A stretch of 29,094 nucleotides of DNA. It comes from an uncultured Bacilli bacterium. GTDB lineage: Bacteria; Bacillota_I; Bacilli_A; RF39; UBA660. The notes beneath the pieces were generated by a model. It ran no database searches, was not told the origin of the DNA, and saw only the letters and a program-made list of their open reading frames with translations. Of this stretch, positions 8,085 to 15,466 are shown piece by piece (the first letter of the stretch is position 1; every line of letters begins with the position of its first letter). The DNA is taken from the NCBI GenBank assembly GCA_947625365.1, contig CANQNZ010000004.1, positions 1 through 29,094 of the forward strand. Reading direction: 5' to 3'. The translations under genes and the position numbers were made by a program.

Positions 8085-8112
8085 TTAGCACTCGCATATT
8101 GACAAGTGCCAA
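8085..8112 (+). promoter_or_regulatory. CIRCE-like HrcA operator 1 (htpG)
   Basis: A perfect left half TTAGCACTC (8085-8093) and an AAGTGCCAA right half (8104-8112, 7 of 9 to GAGTGCTAA) are separated by 10 bp instead of the canonical 9. The -35 box of the htpG promoter lies inside it, so a bound repressor would block RNA polymerase. Confidence 0.65.
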
Positions 8113-8127
8113 GTGCAGCATTATAAT
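8099..8127 (+). promoter_or_regulatory. Consensus sigma-A promoter of htpG
   Basis: A perfect TTGACA (8099-8104), 17-bp spacer and perfect TATAAT (8122-8127). It is sandwiched between two CIRCE-like operators, the expected layout for strong expression on release of HrcA repression. Confidence 0.88.
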
Positions 8128-8131
8128 TAAA

Positions 8132-8158
8132 TTAGCATTCAAATTTATTAAGTGCTAA
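8132..8158 (+). promoter_or_regulatory. CIRCE HrcA operator 2 (htpG)
   Basis: TTAGCATTC (8132-8140), N9, AAGTGCTAA (8150-8158): each half matches the CIRCE consensus at 8 of 9 positions with canonical spacing. It overlaps the transcription start region, and its right end overlaps the AAGGAGG ribosome site (8157-8163). Confidence 0.85.
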
Positions 8159-8169
8159 GGAGGAACAAA

Positions 8170-10035
8170 ATGAAAAAAGAATTTAAAGCTGAGTCTAAAA
8201 GATTAATGGAGTTAATGATTAATTCAATTTATACTAATAAAGAAATTTTTCTAAGAGAAATAATTTCTAATGCGTCAGATGCAATAGATAAGTTACATTA
8301 TAAATCATTAACAGATAGAAAAATAAAAGTAAAAAAAGATGAATTTGCCATATTTGTAGATATAGATAAAAAGCAAAGAACTTTAAAAATATCTGATAAT
8401 GGTATTGGTATGACTAAGGAAGAGTTGGAAACTAACTTGGGTACTATTGCCAAAAGTGGTTCATTTGATTTTAAAAACGATAATAAAAAGAAAGAAAATA
8501 TTGATATAATTGGCCAATTTGGAGTAGGATTTTATTCAGTCTTTATGGTTGCTTCTAAAGTTGAAGTAATTTCTAAAGCTTTTGGGGCAGATGAAGCTTA
8601 TTGTTGGACTTCTTCTGGAATTGATGGTTATAGTATTAAAAAATGTGAAAAGGAAAATTGTGGAACAGATATAATCTTAACTATCAAAGACGATGACAAA
8701 GAATATGATAGATATTTAGAAGAATATAATATTAAAAGTTTAATAAAAAAATATTCTGATTATATAACTTATCCAATTAAAATGGAAGTAACTAAAAATA
8801 AACCTAAAGAGGGTACTGAAGACGAATTTGAAGAGTATAAAGAAATAGAAGTTATTAACAGTTTAGTACCTTTATGGAAGAGAAATAAAAAATCTATTAA
8901 ACAAGAAGATTATGATACTTTTTATTCTGATAAATTTTTTGATTATGAAAAGCCTCTTGCCCAAATCCATACGGCTGCTGAGGGAACAATTGAATATAAT
9001 TCTTTAATTTATATTCCGTCTCATGCTTCATATGATTATTATTCTAAGGATTATGAAAAAGGTTTGCAGCTATACTCAAATGGCGTACTAATTATGGAGA
9101 AATGTGCTGATTTAGTACCTGATTATTTTAGCTTTATTAAAGGTGTAGTTGACTCTCCTGATTTATCTTTAAATATTTCTAGAGAAACGCTACAACAAAA
9201 TAGGGTATTAAAAACTATTGCAACTAATATAGAAAAACGTATTAAATCTGAACTTTTGGAAATGCAAAGCAAAGAAGAAGATAAATATTTAAAATTCTGG
9301 GATGCTTTTGGTATGCAAATTAAAGTAGGAGTTTATAATGATTTTGGAGTGAATAAAGAAAAATTACAGGATTTATTAATGTTTTATTCATCTAAAAAAG
9401 AAAAACTTATTACTTTAGCTGACTATTTAAAACGTAATAAAGATTATAAAGAGATTTATTATGCTTGTGGTAATACTATAGAGCAAATTGCTATGCTTCC
9501 TCAAGTTGAAGCCATTATAGAAAAAGGTAAGGAAGTTTTGTTTTGCACTGACTATGTTGATGAATTTGTTTTAAAAACATTGATGAAATATGAAGATGCA
9601 GAATTTAAAAATGTTTGCTCTGATAATATAAGTTTAGATAGTGATGAAGAAAAAGAAGCATTAAAGAAGTTAAATGAAAAGTCTAAAGAAATGTTAGATT
9701 TGATTAAAGATACTATTGCTGTTAAAGAAGTAAAATTTACTAATAAACTAAAAAATCATCCTGTTTGCTTAACTTCTGCGGGAGAAATATCTGTAGAGAT
9801 GGAAAAAGTAATGAATGCTATGCCCACTAACGAAAATATCAATGCCGAAAAGATATTAGAAATTAATGAAAATCATCCTATAGCTAAAAAAATTCAAGAA
9901 TTATATAAGAAAGATAAAAATCAATTAAAAGATTATAGTAAAGTTTTATATGCCCAGGCTAGATTGATTGAAGGTCTTCCTATTGATAATCCTACGGAAA
10001 TTACGAATTTAATATGTGAAATGATTGCAAAATAA
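8170..10035 (+). CDS. htpG: Chaperone HtpG (bacterial Hsp90)
   Basis: This cytoplasmic ATP-dependent dimeric chaperone helps fold and remodel client proteins under stress. The 621 residues match the usual bacterial length. The N-terminal GHKL ATPase motifs are intact: 'EIISNASDAIDKL' (Glu30, Asn34, Asp37), 'DNGIGM' (76-81) and 'GQFGVGFYSVFMV' (from 114). The middle domain carries 'SLNISRETLQQNRVLK', and a C-terminal dimerisation region follows. The frame opens at GTG 8152, inside the operator, but AAGGAGG at 8157-8163 places the start at ATG 8170. Two CIRCE-type operators around its promoter indicate HrcA control. A terminator follows directly, so it is monocistronic. Confidence 0.98.
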   Translation: MKKEFKAESKRLMELMINSIYTNKEIFLREIISNASDAIDKLHYKSLTDRKIKVKKDEFAIFVDIDKKQRTLKISDNGIGMTKEELETNLGTIAKSGSFDFKNDNKKKENIDIIGQFGVGFYSVFMVASKVEVISKAFGADEAYCWTSSGIDGYSIKKCEKENCGTDIILTIKDDDKEYDRYLEEYNIKSLIKKYSDYITYPIKMEVTKNKPKEGTEDEFEEYKEIEVINSLVPLWKRNKKSIKQEDYDTFYSDKFFDYEKPLAQIHTAAEGTIEYNSLIYIPSHASYDYYSKDYEKGLQLYSNGVLIMEKCADLVPDYFSFIKGVVDSPDLSLNISRETLQQNRVLKTIATNIEKRIKSELLEMQSKEEDKYLKFWDAFGMQIKVGVYNDFGVNKEKLQDLLMFYSSKKEKLITLADYLKRNKDYKEIYYACGNTIEQIAMLPQVEAIIEKGKEVLFCTDYVDEFVLKTLMKYEDAEFKNVCSDNISLDSDEEKEALKKLNEKSKEMLDLIKDTIAVKEVKFTNKLKNHPVCLTSAGEISVEMEKVMNAMPTNENINAEKILEINENHPIAKKIQELYKKDKNQLKDYSKVLYAQARLIEGLPIDNPTEITNLICEMIAK

Positions 10036-10036
10036 G

Positions 10037-10064
10037 AAAAAGTTACAGAAATGTGGCTTTTTTT
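10037..10064 (+). terminator. Rho-independent terminator of htpG
   Basis: An 11-bp stem (10037-10047 with 10052-10062, including two G-T pairs) closed by a GAAA tetraloop, with seven T at 10058-10064. Confidence 0.88.
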
Positions 10065-10075
10065 CACGCACTCTA

Positions 10076-10104
10076 TTGACATACAAATGTACGTATTATA
10101 TAAT
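10076..10104 (+). promoter_or_regulatory. Consensus promoter with internal dyad, ORF6N gene
   Basis: A perfect TTGACA (10076-10081) and a perfect TATAAT (10099-10104) lie 17 bp apart. The palindrome TACA-AA-TGTA (10082-10091) sits in the spacer next to the -35 box and could be an operator. AGGAGG (10125-10130) precedes ATG 10140. Confidence 0.82.
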
Positions 10105-10139
10105 TTATTTACCAAAAGTAAATTAGGAGGGTTTTGTAA

Positions 10140-11000
10140 ATGAATGATATAAAGCAAGAAGAACAAATTGAAAATTTTATTTATGAAGTAAGGGGAAAGC
10201 AAGTTATGCTGGATAGTGATTTAGCTATTTTATATAAGGTAGAGACTAAAAGAATAAATGAAGCGGTCCGAAGAAATCCTGCTAAGTTTCCGGAGAGGTT
10301 TGCTTGGGTTTTAACCGAAGATGAGACGGTTTTTTTAAGGTCGCAAAATGCGACCTTAAAAAGTAAAAACATGGGAAGAGGAACATTTAGTAAATACGCA
10401 TCAAGAGTTTTTACTGAACAAGGGGTAGCTATGCTAGCAACTATTTTAAAATCAAGTGTTGCGATTGAAATAAGTATTAAAATAATGGATGCGTTTGTGG
10501 CAATGCGAAAATATATTAATCAAAATAATGTTGCTCAAAGGCTTAGTAATGTTGAACAAAAAATTATTGAACATGATACAAAATTTAATATTATTTTTGA
10601 TAAAATGCATGATGTAAAAAATACTCATATATTTTTTGAGGGACAAATATATGATGCTTATTCTTTAATGCTTGATATTATAGATACGGCGGTTAACAAT
10701 GTAATTATTATTGATAATTACATAGATAAAAACTTATTAGATATTATATCGCAAACAGAAAAGCAAATTACGATAATTACAAAGTGTATAAGTGAAATTA
10801 ATCGCCAAAAATATAATGAAGAGTATAGTAATTTGATTATTTATAAAAACAAAAGCTTTCATGACCGCTTTATGATTATAGACAATAAACATTTATATCA
10901 TTGTGGGGATTCATTTAAAGACTTGGGTAAAAAATGTTTTGCTATTAATAAAATAGAAGATAAAGAAATTTTAAATAAATTGTTAAAGGAAATTGATTAA
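10140..11000 (+). CDS. ORF6N-domain DNA-binding protein with PLD-like C-terminal part
   Basis: The 286-residue protein begins with an ORF6N domain (about residues 8-115): 'IYEVRGKQVMLDSDLAILYKVETKRINEAVRRNPAKFP' is near-diagnostic in pattern (quoted here in two parts: VRGKQVMLDSDLAILY, then KVETKRINEAVRRN), with 'RVFTEQGVAMLATIL' further on. ORF6N relatives occur in phage antirepressors and in many mobile bacterial loci. The C-terminal half (about 165-286) has 'VNNVIIIDNYIDKNLLDII' and 'HDRFMIID' (His241, Asp242) then 'HCGDSFKDLGKK', resembling a single phospholipase-D/HKD-like nuclease repeat, but with HxR/HDR rather than HxK. Function is unknown; regulation, antirepression or nucleic-acid processing are possible. 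It has its own consensus promoter and lies between two core genes, fitting a mobile single-gene cargo. Confidence 0.82.
   Translation: MNDIKQEEQIENFIYEVRGKQVMLDSDLAILYKVETKRINEAVRRNPAKFPERFAWVLTEDETVFLRSQNATLKSKNMGRGTFSKYASRVFTEQGVAMLATILKSSVAIEISIKIMDAFVAMRKYINQNNVAQRLSNVEQKIIEHDTKFNIIFDKMHDVKNTHIFFEGQIYDAYSLMLDIIDTAVNNVIIIDNYIDKNLLDIISQTEKQITIITKCISEINRQKYNEEYSNLIIYKNKSFHDRFMIIDNKHLYHCGDSFKDLGKKCFAINKIEDKEILNKLLKEID
10332..10362. repeat. 14-bp perfect inverted repeat inside the ORF6N coding region
   Basis: TTTTTAAGGTCGCA (10332-10345), loop AAA, TGCGACCTTAAAAA (10349-10362). It encodes about 'FLRSQNATLKS'. The stem is strong for such AT-rich DNA, and on either strand it resembles an intrinsic terminator, although it lies within a gene. 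Confidence 0.8.
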
Positions 11001-11020
11001 TTAATAATATGATTTATAAT
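10993..11020 (+). promoter_or_regulatory. Possible promoter and leader hairpin of rsmA
   Basis: TTGATT (10993-10998), 16-bp spacer, perfect TATAAT (11015-11020). AATAATAT (11003-11010) and ATATTATT (11019-11026) also form an 8-bp dyad ending directly before the GGTGG ribosome site. The promoter starts inside the end of the ORF6N gene. Confidence 0.45.
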
Positions 11021-11036
11021 ATTATTGGTGGTATAT

Positions 11037-11828
11037 GTGGATAATTTTAAACATAAGAAAAGTTTAGGCCAAAATTTTTTACAAGATGAAACTATCCTTA
11101 ATAATATAGTAAATGCAATAAACTTGACAGAAAATGATTTAGTAATAGAGATAGGCCCGGGGCAAGGCGCTTTAACTAAAAAAATTCAAGAAAAAGAAGT
11201 TAATTTAATTTGTTATGAAATAGATGAAAGAACAAGGCCATACTTAGAAAAAATTAAAGAAAGTAAAACTAAGATAATTTACAAAGACATTTTACAAGCG
11301 GATATTCAAGAAGATATTCAAAATTATAAATATGAAAATTTATATGTAATAGCTAATTTACCTTATTATATTACGACTCCTATTATCAAGAAAATTATTG
11401 ATAGCGCCATTGATGTAAATGGAATGATTTTGATGGTTCAAAAAGAAGTGGCTGACCGTTTTTGCGCAATGCCTGGCAATAAAAGTTATGGGACTTTGAC
11501 TATTTATCTAAATTATTATTTCGAAATGCAAAAACTTTTTAATGTTCCATCAGCATGCTTTAAACCGGCGCCTAAAGTAGATAGTGCGGTTATTAAATTC
11601 ACAAAACGTCAGAAGAAATATGAAGTTAGTAGTGAAGAGGTGTTTTTTAAGCTCATTCATGATGCTTTTTCTCAAAAGAGAAAAAATTTAAAAAATAATT
11701 TGCGTGGCTATGATTTAGAAAAAATAGAAAGCATTTTAAAAAGGAATAACTTTAATTTATCTAATCGAGCAGAGCAACTTCCTATAGAAATATTTGTGCA
11801 AATTGCTAATCATTTAGAAGATAGATAA
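11037..11828 (+). CDS. rsmA: 16S rRNA (adenine1518/1519-N6)-dimethyltransferase
   Basis: RsmA (KsgA) dimethylates two adjacent adenines near the 3' end of 16S rRNA during 30S maturation, using S-adenosylmethionine. The 263-residue product has the N-terminal 'KKSLGQNFLQD', SAM motif I 'VIEIGPGQGALT' (Gly40 to Gly44) and the catalytic 'NLPYY' (Asn107-Tyr111). 'CFKPAPKVDSAVI' and 'AFSQKRKNLKNNLRG' in the C-terminal part are also classic. The frame opens at TTG 11025, but GGTGG (11027-11031) points to GTG 11037, which gives the usual N-terminus. In many Bacillota rsmA follows a YabE-type 3D-domain gene and rnmV; here those are not adjacent. Confidence 0.97.
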   Translation: MDNFKHKKSLGQNFLQDETILNNIVNAINLTENDLVIEIGPGQGALTKKIQEKEVNLICYEIDERTRPYLEKIKESKTKIIYKDILQADIQEDIQNYKYENLYVIANLPYYITTPIIKKIIDSAIDVNGMILMVQKEVADRFCAMPGNKSYGTLTIYLNYYFEMQKLFNVPSACFKPAPKVDSAVIKFTKRQKKYEVSSEEVFFKLIHDAFSQKRKNLKNNLRGYDLEKIESILKRNNFNLSNRAEQLPIEIFVQIANHLEDR

Positions 11829-11857
11829 TTGTAATATCTTTAAATTAATGGGATAAT
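11829..11857 (+). promoter_or_regulatory. Possible promoter of the polysaccharide locus
   Basis: TTGTAA (11829-11834) directly follows the rsmA stop, with GATAAT (11852-11857) 17 bp downstream. The predicted start near 11864 gives a short leader before ATG 11883. No terminator separates rsmA from this region, so read-through is also possible. Confidence 0.4.
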
Positions 11858-11882
11858 TGAAGAAGAACTGGTTGTGGAATAT

Positions 11883-13154
11883 ATGAAAAACGTTTTAAAT
11901 AAATTATCAATAACAATTCTTATTTGTTTAATAGTATTTATAAATGTTTGTACAGCTTTAATTTCAATGAAGTATATTTATTATTTACAATATTCCAAGT
12001 GTCTATTTATTCTTGGCATAATAGCATTTATTATTTATGTCTTGTCTAAAACAGTTAATAAAGAAAAGTTTGCTTTAAAAGATTTGTTTGTCGTTATCTT
12101 GTTAGGTTTAGGTGTCCTATCTTATATTTTTGCCTATCGAAAAGATGTGGCTTTAAATGGAATGCTTAGCCGATATGAAGGATTAAAATCTTTATTTAGT
12201 TATTACATGATTTTTTTATTAGCTACGCAAGTAGATACAAAGTGGCAAAGACATTTAATGAATATTTTGATTGTTTTTGGATTATTGCAAGTGATAATTG
12301 GTACTTTGCAAGTTTTACAAATAAAAAATATTTTAGGATATAGTAGAGCTGATAATTTTAGTACTAGTTATCGTTTTGCCTGTGGAACTTTAGGTAATCC
12401 TAATTTTTACTCAACATTTATGATATTAATTTTAATGTATGTGTATTCTTTATTAATTAATCAAAAGAAAAATCGGTGGCTTTATCTTATTTTATTTTTA
12501 ATATTTGGTTATGGTTTATTAATTGGTAATACTTTAGGTTGCATCTTGGCAGCAATAATAATGGGAGTAATAATATTAATTCGAAAAATCAATAAACAAA
12601 CTGCCCAAAAAATTAGTCTTAGTGTAGGAGCATTATTAGTGTTATTAATTCCTTTAGGATTTATTATAAATAAAGTTAGTAACCAAAGCTTAAATAAGAT
12701 TATTATTAAAGATGTCAATGAAGTTAAAAATGTGATGCAGGATGGATTAAAAGAGTCAACGGGAAATTATCGTATATATATTTGGAAAGAAAGCTTAAAA
12801 AAGTTTCCTCAGTATTATAAAACAGGAATTGGAATTGATAATTTTGGCTTTTTAAATGACGGAACTTATTTTTGCTCGCCGGAGGAATGCTTTGATAAAG
12901 CACATAATGAGTATATTCAAATATTATTAACAGAAGGGTTGCTCACTTTAATAGTCTATTTATCTTTTATTACAATGATTTTATTAAGATATCGAAAAGC
13001 CAAAAGAAAAAATGCTCATAGCGCAGGCTTAGTTTATGCAACTATTACGTACTTAATTCAAGCAATATTTAATATAAGTGTTATTCAAGTTGCTCCCATT
13101 TTATATATGTATTTAGGATTTATTTATAACACTTATAAAGATAAAAAAATATAG
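11883..13154 (+). CDS. O-antigen ligase/polymerase (Wzy_C-like) membrane protein
   Basis: This polytopic protein of about 423 residues and ten or so membrane segments has the features of the O-antigen ligase/Wzy_C superfamily: 'GTLGNPNFYSTF' in the middle, then a large external loop with 'NYRIYIWKESLKKFPQYYKTGIGIDNF' (quoted pieces: NYRIYIWKESLKKF and GIGIDNF) and 'KAHNEYIQILLTEGL'. Members join lipid-linked glycans or attach sugars to proteins or wall polymers on the outer membrane face. GTG 11874 is a possible longer start; ATG 11883 is preferred because of the predicted promoter position. It is the first gene of the polysaccharide locus, 19 bp before a glycosyltransferase. It could be a polymerase, a ligase or a protein glycosyltransferase; sequence alone does not separate these. 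Confidence 0.8.
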   Translation: MKNVLNKLSITILICLIVFINVCTALISMKYIYYLQYSKCLFILGIIAFIIYVLSKTVNKEKFALKDLFVVILLGLGVLSYIFAYRKDVALNGMLSRYEGLKSLFSYYMIFLLATQVDTKWQRHLMNILIVFGLLQVIIGTLQVLQIKNILGYSRADNFSTSYRFACGTLGNPNFYSTFMILILMYVYSLLINQKKNRWLYLILFLIFGYGLLIGNTLGCILAAIIMGVIILIRKINKQTAQKISLSVGALLVLLIPLGFIINKVSNQSLNKIIIKDVNEVKNVMQDGLKESTGNYRIYIWKESLKKFPQYYKTGIGIDNFGFLNDGTYFCSPEECFDKAHNEYIQILLTEGLLTLIVYLSFITMILLRYRKAKRKNAHSAGLVYATITYLIQAIFNISVIQVAPILYMYLGFIYNTYKDKKI

Positions 13155-13173
13155 AAAGATAGGTGATATTTAA

Positions 13174-14274
13174 ATGAAAATAGTATTTATAGCTTCTAAA
13201 ACTTCAGCACTACTTAACTTTCGAGGCCAGTTAATGCAAGATATTATTGCCAAAGGGCATGAAGTTATAGCTATTGTTCCCGAGGACGAAGCAGATTTAG
13301 AATTTAAGAAAATCGGAGTAAAAAAGATTATTTTAAATTTTGATAAATCTTCCCTATCTATAATTAAAACATTTAAATATTATCTAGGGCTTAAGAAAAT
13401 TTTAAAATCACTAAAACCTGATAAGGTGTTTTCGTATACAATAAAACCGGTTATATTTGGTTCTATGGCGGCGTATAAAGCAAAAGTTAAAGAAATATAT
13501 TCTTTAGTTTGTGGTCTAGGGTATGTTTATTCAGTAGATACAATTAAAATAAAATTTTTACGAAAATGGTGTAATTATTTTTATAAAAAAGCTTTTAAAT
13601 ATAACGATAAGGTAATATTTCAGAATATAGATGACTTAAATGAATTAGTAAGTAAACATTTTTTACCCCAAGAAAAGACTGCTTTAGTTAATGGGTCAGG
13701 GGTAGATTTAAATCTTTTTAAGAAAAATAAATTACCTCAAAATAAATCTTTTATTATGATTTCTAGAGTAATTAAAGAAAAAGGAATAAGAGAATATTTT
13801 CAAGCAGCGAAAATTATTAAAACTAAATATCCTGAAGCCCAGTTTACTTTTATTGGTGCTTATGATAAAAGTTATAAAAAAGACTTTTTAGAAATTAAAA
13901 AGTATATAGATGATAAAATAGTGAAATATGTTCCCGAGTCTAATGAAATTGCTAAATATCTTAGTGAAAACGATGTTTTTGTTTTACCTACTTATTATAG
14001 AGAAGGCATTCCTAAAACTTTGCTTGAAGCAACGGCGATGGCTCGACCAATTATTACTACTTATACTCCAGGATGTAAGGTGGCTGTTATTGAGGGAGTA
14101 AATGGTTATTTTGTGAGGCCAAGAAATGTAGAAGATTTAGTAGCCAAAATGGAATTAATGCTTAATAATAAGAACTTACAAAAAATGGGTAATGAAAGCT
14201 ATAAAATATGCATGCAAAAATTTGATATTAAATTAGTTAATAAAGATATGATGGAAATCATGAAAATTAATTAA
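13174..14274 (+). CDS. Glycosyltransferase family 4 (PglA/CapM-like)
   Basis: The 366-residue cytoplasmic enzyme has the GT-B fold: an N-terminal 'MKIVFIASKTSALLNFRGQL' acceptor domain and a C-terminal donor-binding domain. 'FIMISRVIKEKGIREYFQAA' starts the second Rossmann half, and the retaining EX7E motif is Glu277 to Glu285 ('EGIPKTLLE'), followed by 'ARPIITTYTPGC'. That last pattern is common in GalNAc- or bacillosamine-linked second transferases such as PglA and in CapM-like capsule enzymes. It probably adds an early sugar to a lipid-linked glycan. Spacing of 12 bp to the next glycosyltransferase and an AGGTGAT ribosome site show operon membership. The sugar specificity is not determined. 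Confidence 0.9.
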   Translation: MKIVFIASKTSALLNFRGQLMQDIIAKGHEVIAIVPEDEADLEFKKIGVKKIILNFDKSSLSIIKTFKYYLGLKKILKSLKPDKVFSYTIKPVIFGSMAAYKAKVKEIYSLVCGLGYVYSVDTIKIKFLRKWCNYFYKKAFKYNDKVIFQNIDDLNELVSKHFLPQEKTALVNGSGVDLNLFKKNKLPQNKSFIMISRVIKEKGIREYFQAAKIIKTKYPEAQFTFIGAYDKSYKKDFLEIKKYIDDKIVKYVPESNEIAKYLSENDVFVLPTYYREGIPKTLLEATAMARPIITTYTPGCKVAVIEGVNGYFVRPRNVEDLVAKMELMLNNKNLQKMGNESYKICMQKFDIKLVNKDMMEIMKIN

Positions 14275-14286
14275 GGATGATTTATC

Positions 14287-15411
14287 ATGAAAATACTATT
14301 CAATTGTTTAAATTTTGAAAAAGGTGGGGCGCAAAGAGTAGTGTCCATCTTAGCTAATAATTTTTGTCAAAAAGAAAAAGTGTATATATTATTATCATAT
14401 AATCAAGATATAAAATATAAATTAGATAAAAAAATTAAAATAATAAATATCGAAAAAAAGAAAAAGAAAAGGTCCAAGATATCTAAACGAATATCCCAAA
14501 TATCGTTAATTAAGCTACGTAAAATGGCTAAGAGTATAAAAGAGATTAATCCCGATGTAATTATTAGTTTTTTGCCCGAACCATCTTTAAAACTAATGTT
14601 TATAAAAAGATTTAGTAAAGTAATAAGAAATATTCCTACTATTATATCTATTCGAAATAATCCTGAGCAGGAATATAAAAGCAAATTAATTTATTTGCTT
14701 ATGAAAAATTTATATAAAGATGTGAATAAACTCGTTTTGCAAACGCCTGATGCTTTAAAGTATTTTGCAAAAATCCTGAATAAAGATAAATTAATAGTTA
14801 TACCTAACCCTATTGCTCCAGAATTTATAGTAAACAGGCCTTATGATAAAATAAGAACCAAAGAAATTGTGACAGTAGGGCGTTTAGTACCCCAAAAAAA
14901 TTATGAATTATTAATTAGAGTATTTGCTAAAGTAAGTGTTAAATTTCCTGAGTATAAACTTTTAATTTATGGCCGGGGCTATTTAGAAAGCCGTTTAAAA
15001 AAGATGGTTAATGAATTAAAGTTAGAAAATAAAGTTATCTTTAAAGGAGAGGTTGCCAACATTCAAGAAGAGATTTATAAATCTTCTCTATTTGTTCTAA
15101 CCAGTAATTATGAAGGAATGCCCAATGCCCTAATGGAGGCAATGGCTTTAGGTTTACCTTGTATTGCCACAGACTGTCCTTGTGGAGGGCCTAAGCAGTT
15201 AATAACTAATAATACTAATGGTCTTTTAGTTCCTGTAAATGATGAGGAAGCTTTAGAGAAGGCTATTGTAAATTTATTAAAAGATGAAGTTCTAGCTTTT
15301 AAGTTAGGGCAACAAGCTTTTTTATCTAGTCATAATTATGAGCCGAAGAAGATTTGCACATTATGGGAAAAAGAAATTTTTAAAATTGTCGAAAAAAGCG
15401 TAGATAATTAA
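14287..15411 (+). CDS. Glycosyltransferase family 4 (PglH/PglJ-like)
   Basis: The 374-residue retaining glycosyltransferase has a typical start 'MKILFNCLNFEKGGAQRVVS', where the GGAQR loop binds the acceptor or donor phosphate. It also has 'TVGRLVPQKNYELLI' and the EX7E pair Glu276/Glu284 in 'YEGMPNALMEAMALGLPCI', then 'ATDCPCGGPKQLI'. The last block is frequent in PglH/PglJ-like GalNAc transferases and in capsule GT4 enzymes. A lysine-rich stretch near residues 57-65 ('KKKKKKRSK') may help membrane association. It is probably the next chain-extending step after the upstream GT4. Extra sugars or linkage cannot be inferred. Confidence 0.9.
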   Translation: MKILFNCLNFEKGGAQRVVSILANNFCQKEKVYILLSYNQDIKYKLDKKIKIINIEKKKKKRSKISKRISQISLIKLRKMAKSIKEINPDVIISFLPEPSLKLMFIKRFSKVIRNIPTIISIRNNPEQEYKSKLIYLLMKNLYKDVNKLVLQTPDALKYFAKILNKDKLIVIPNPIAPEFIVNRPYDKIRTKEIVTVGRLVPQKNYELLIRVFAKVSVKFPEYKLLIYGRGYLESRLKKMVNELKLENKVIFKGEVANIQEEIYKSSLFVLTSNYEGMPNALMEAMALGLPCIATDCPCGGPKQLITNNTNGLLVPVNDEEALEKAIVNLLKDEVLAFKLGQQAFLSSHNYEPKKICTLWEKEIFKIVEKSVDN

Positions 15412-15429
15412 CCCAAACATAGTTTTTCG

Positions 15430-15438
15430 TGGTATACT
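15430..15438 (+). promoter_or_regulatory. Possible extended -10 promoter within the locus
   Basis: TGG directly before TATACT (15433-15438) fits an extended -10 element; no good -35 box is seen. It lies in the 55-bp gap before the short dehydrogenase gene, whose CGGAGG ribosome site is at 15455-15460. Confidence 0.35.
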
Positions 15439-15466
15439 TTTATTAGTACGAAATCGGAGGGTTTTT

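Noticed and set aside
8152..8169. GTG start six codons upstream for htpG
   Set aside because: It lies inside the CIRCE element and overlaps the AAGGAGG site that serves ATG 8170; HtpG proteins start near the latter.
10140..11000. Prophage region marked by the ORF6N gene
   Set aside because: No other phage-like gene, integrase or attachment repeat is present; neighbours are core genes.
14453..14475. Programmed frameshift at the A-rich lysine stretch in the second GT4 gene
   Set aside because: The frame is intact through the whole enzyme and the tract is interrupted by G; no alternative product is apparent.
14403..14684. Minus-strand hydrophobic 93-codon ORF
   Set aside because: It is the complement of the lysine-rich part of a well-supported GT4 gene; Phe/Ile richness follows from reversing AAA/AAT codons.
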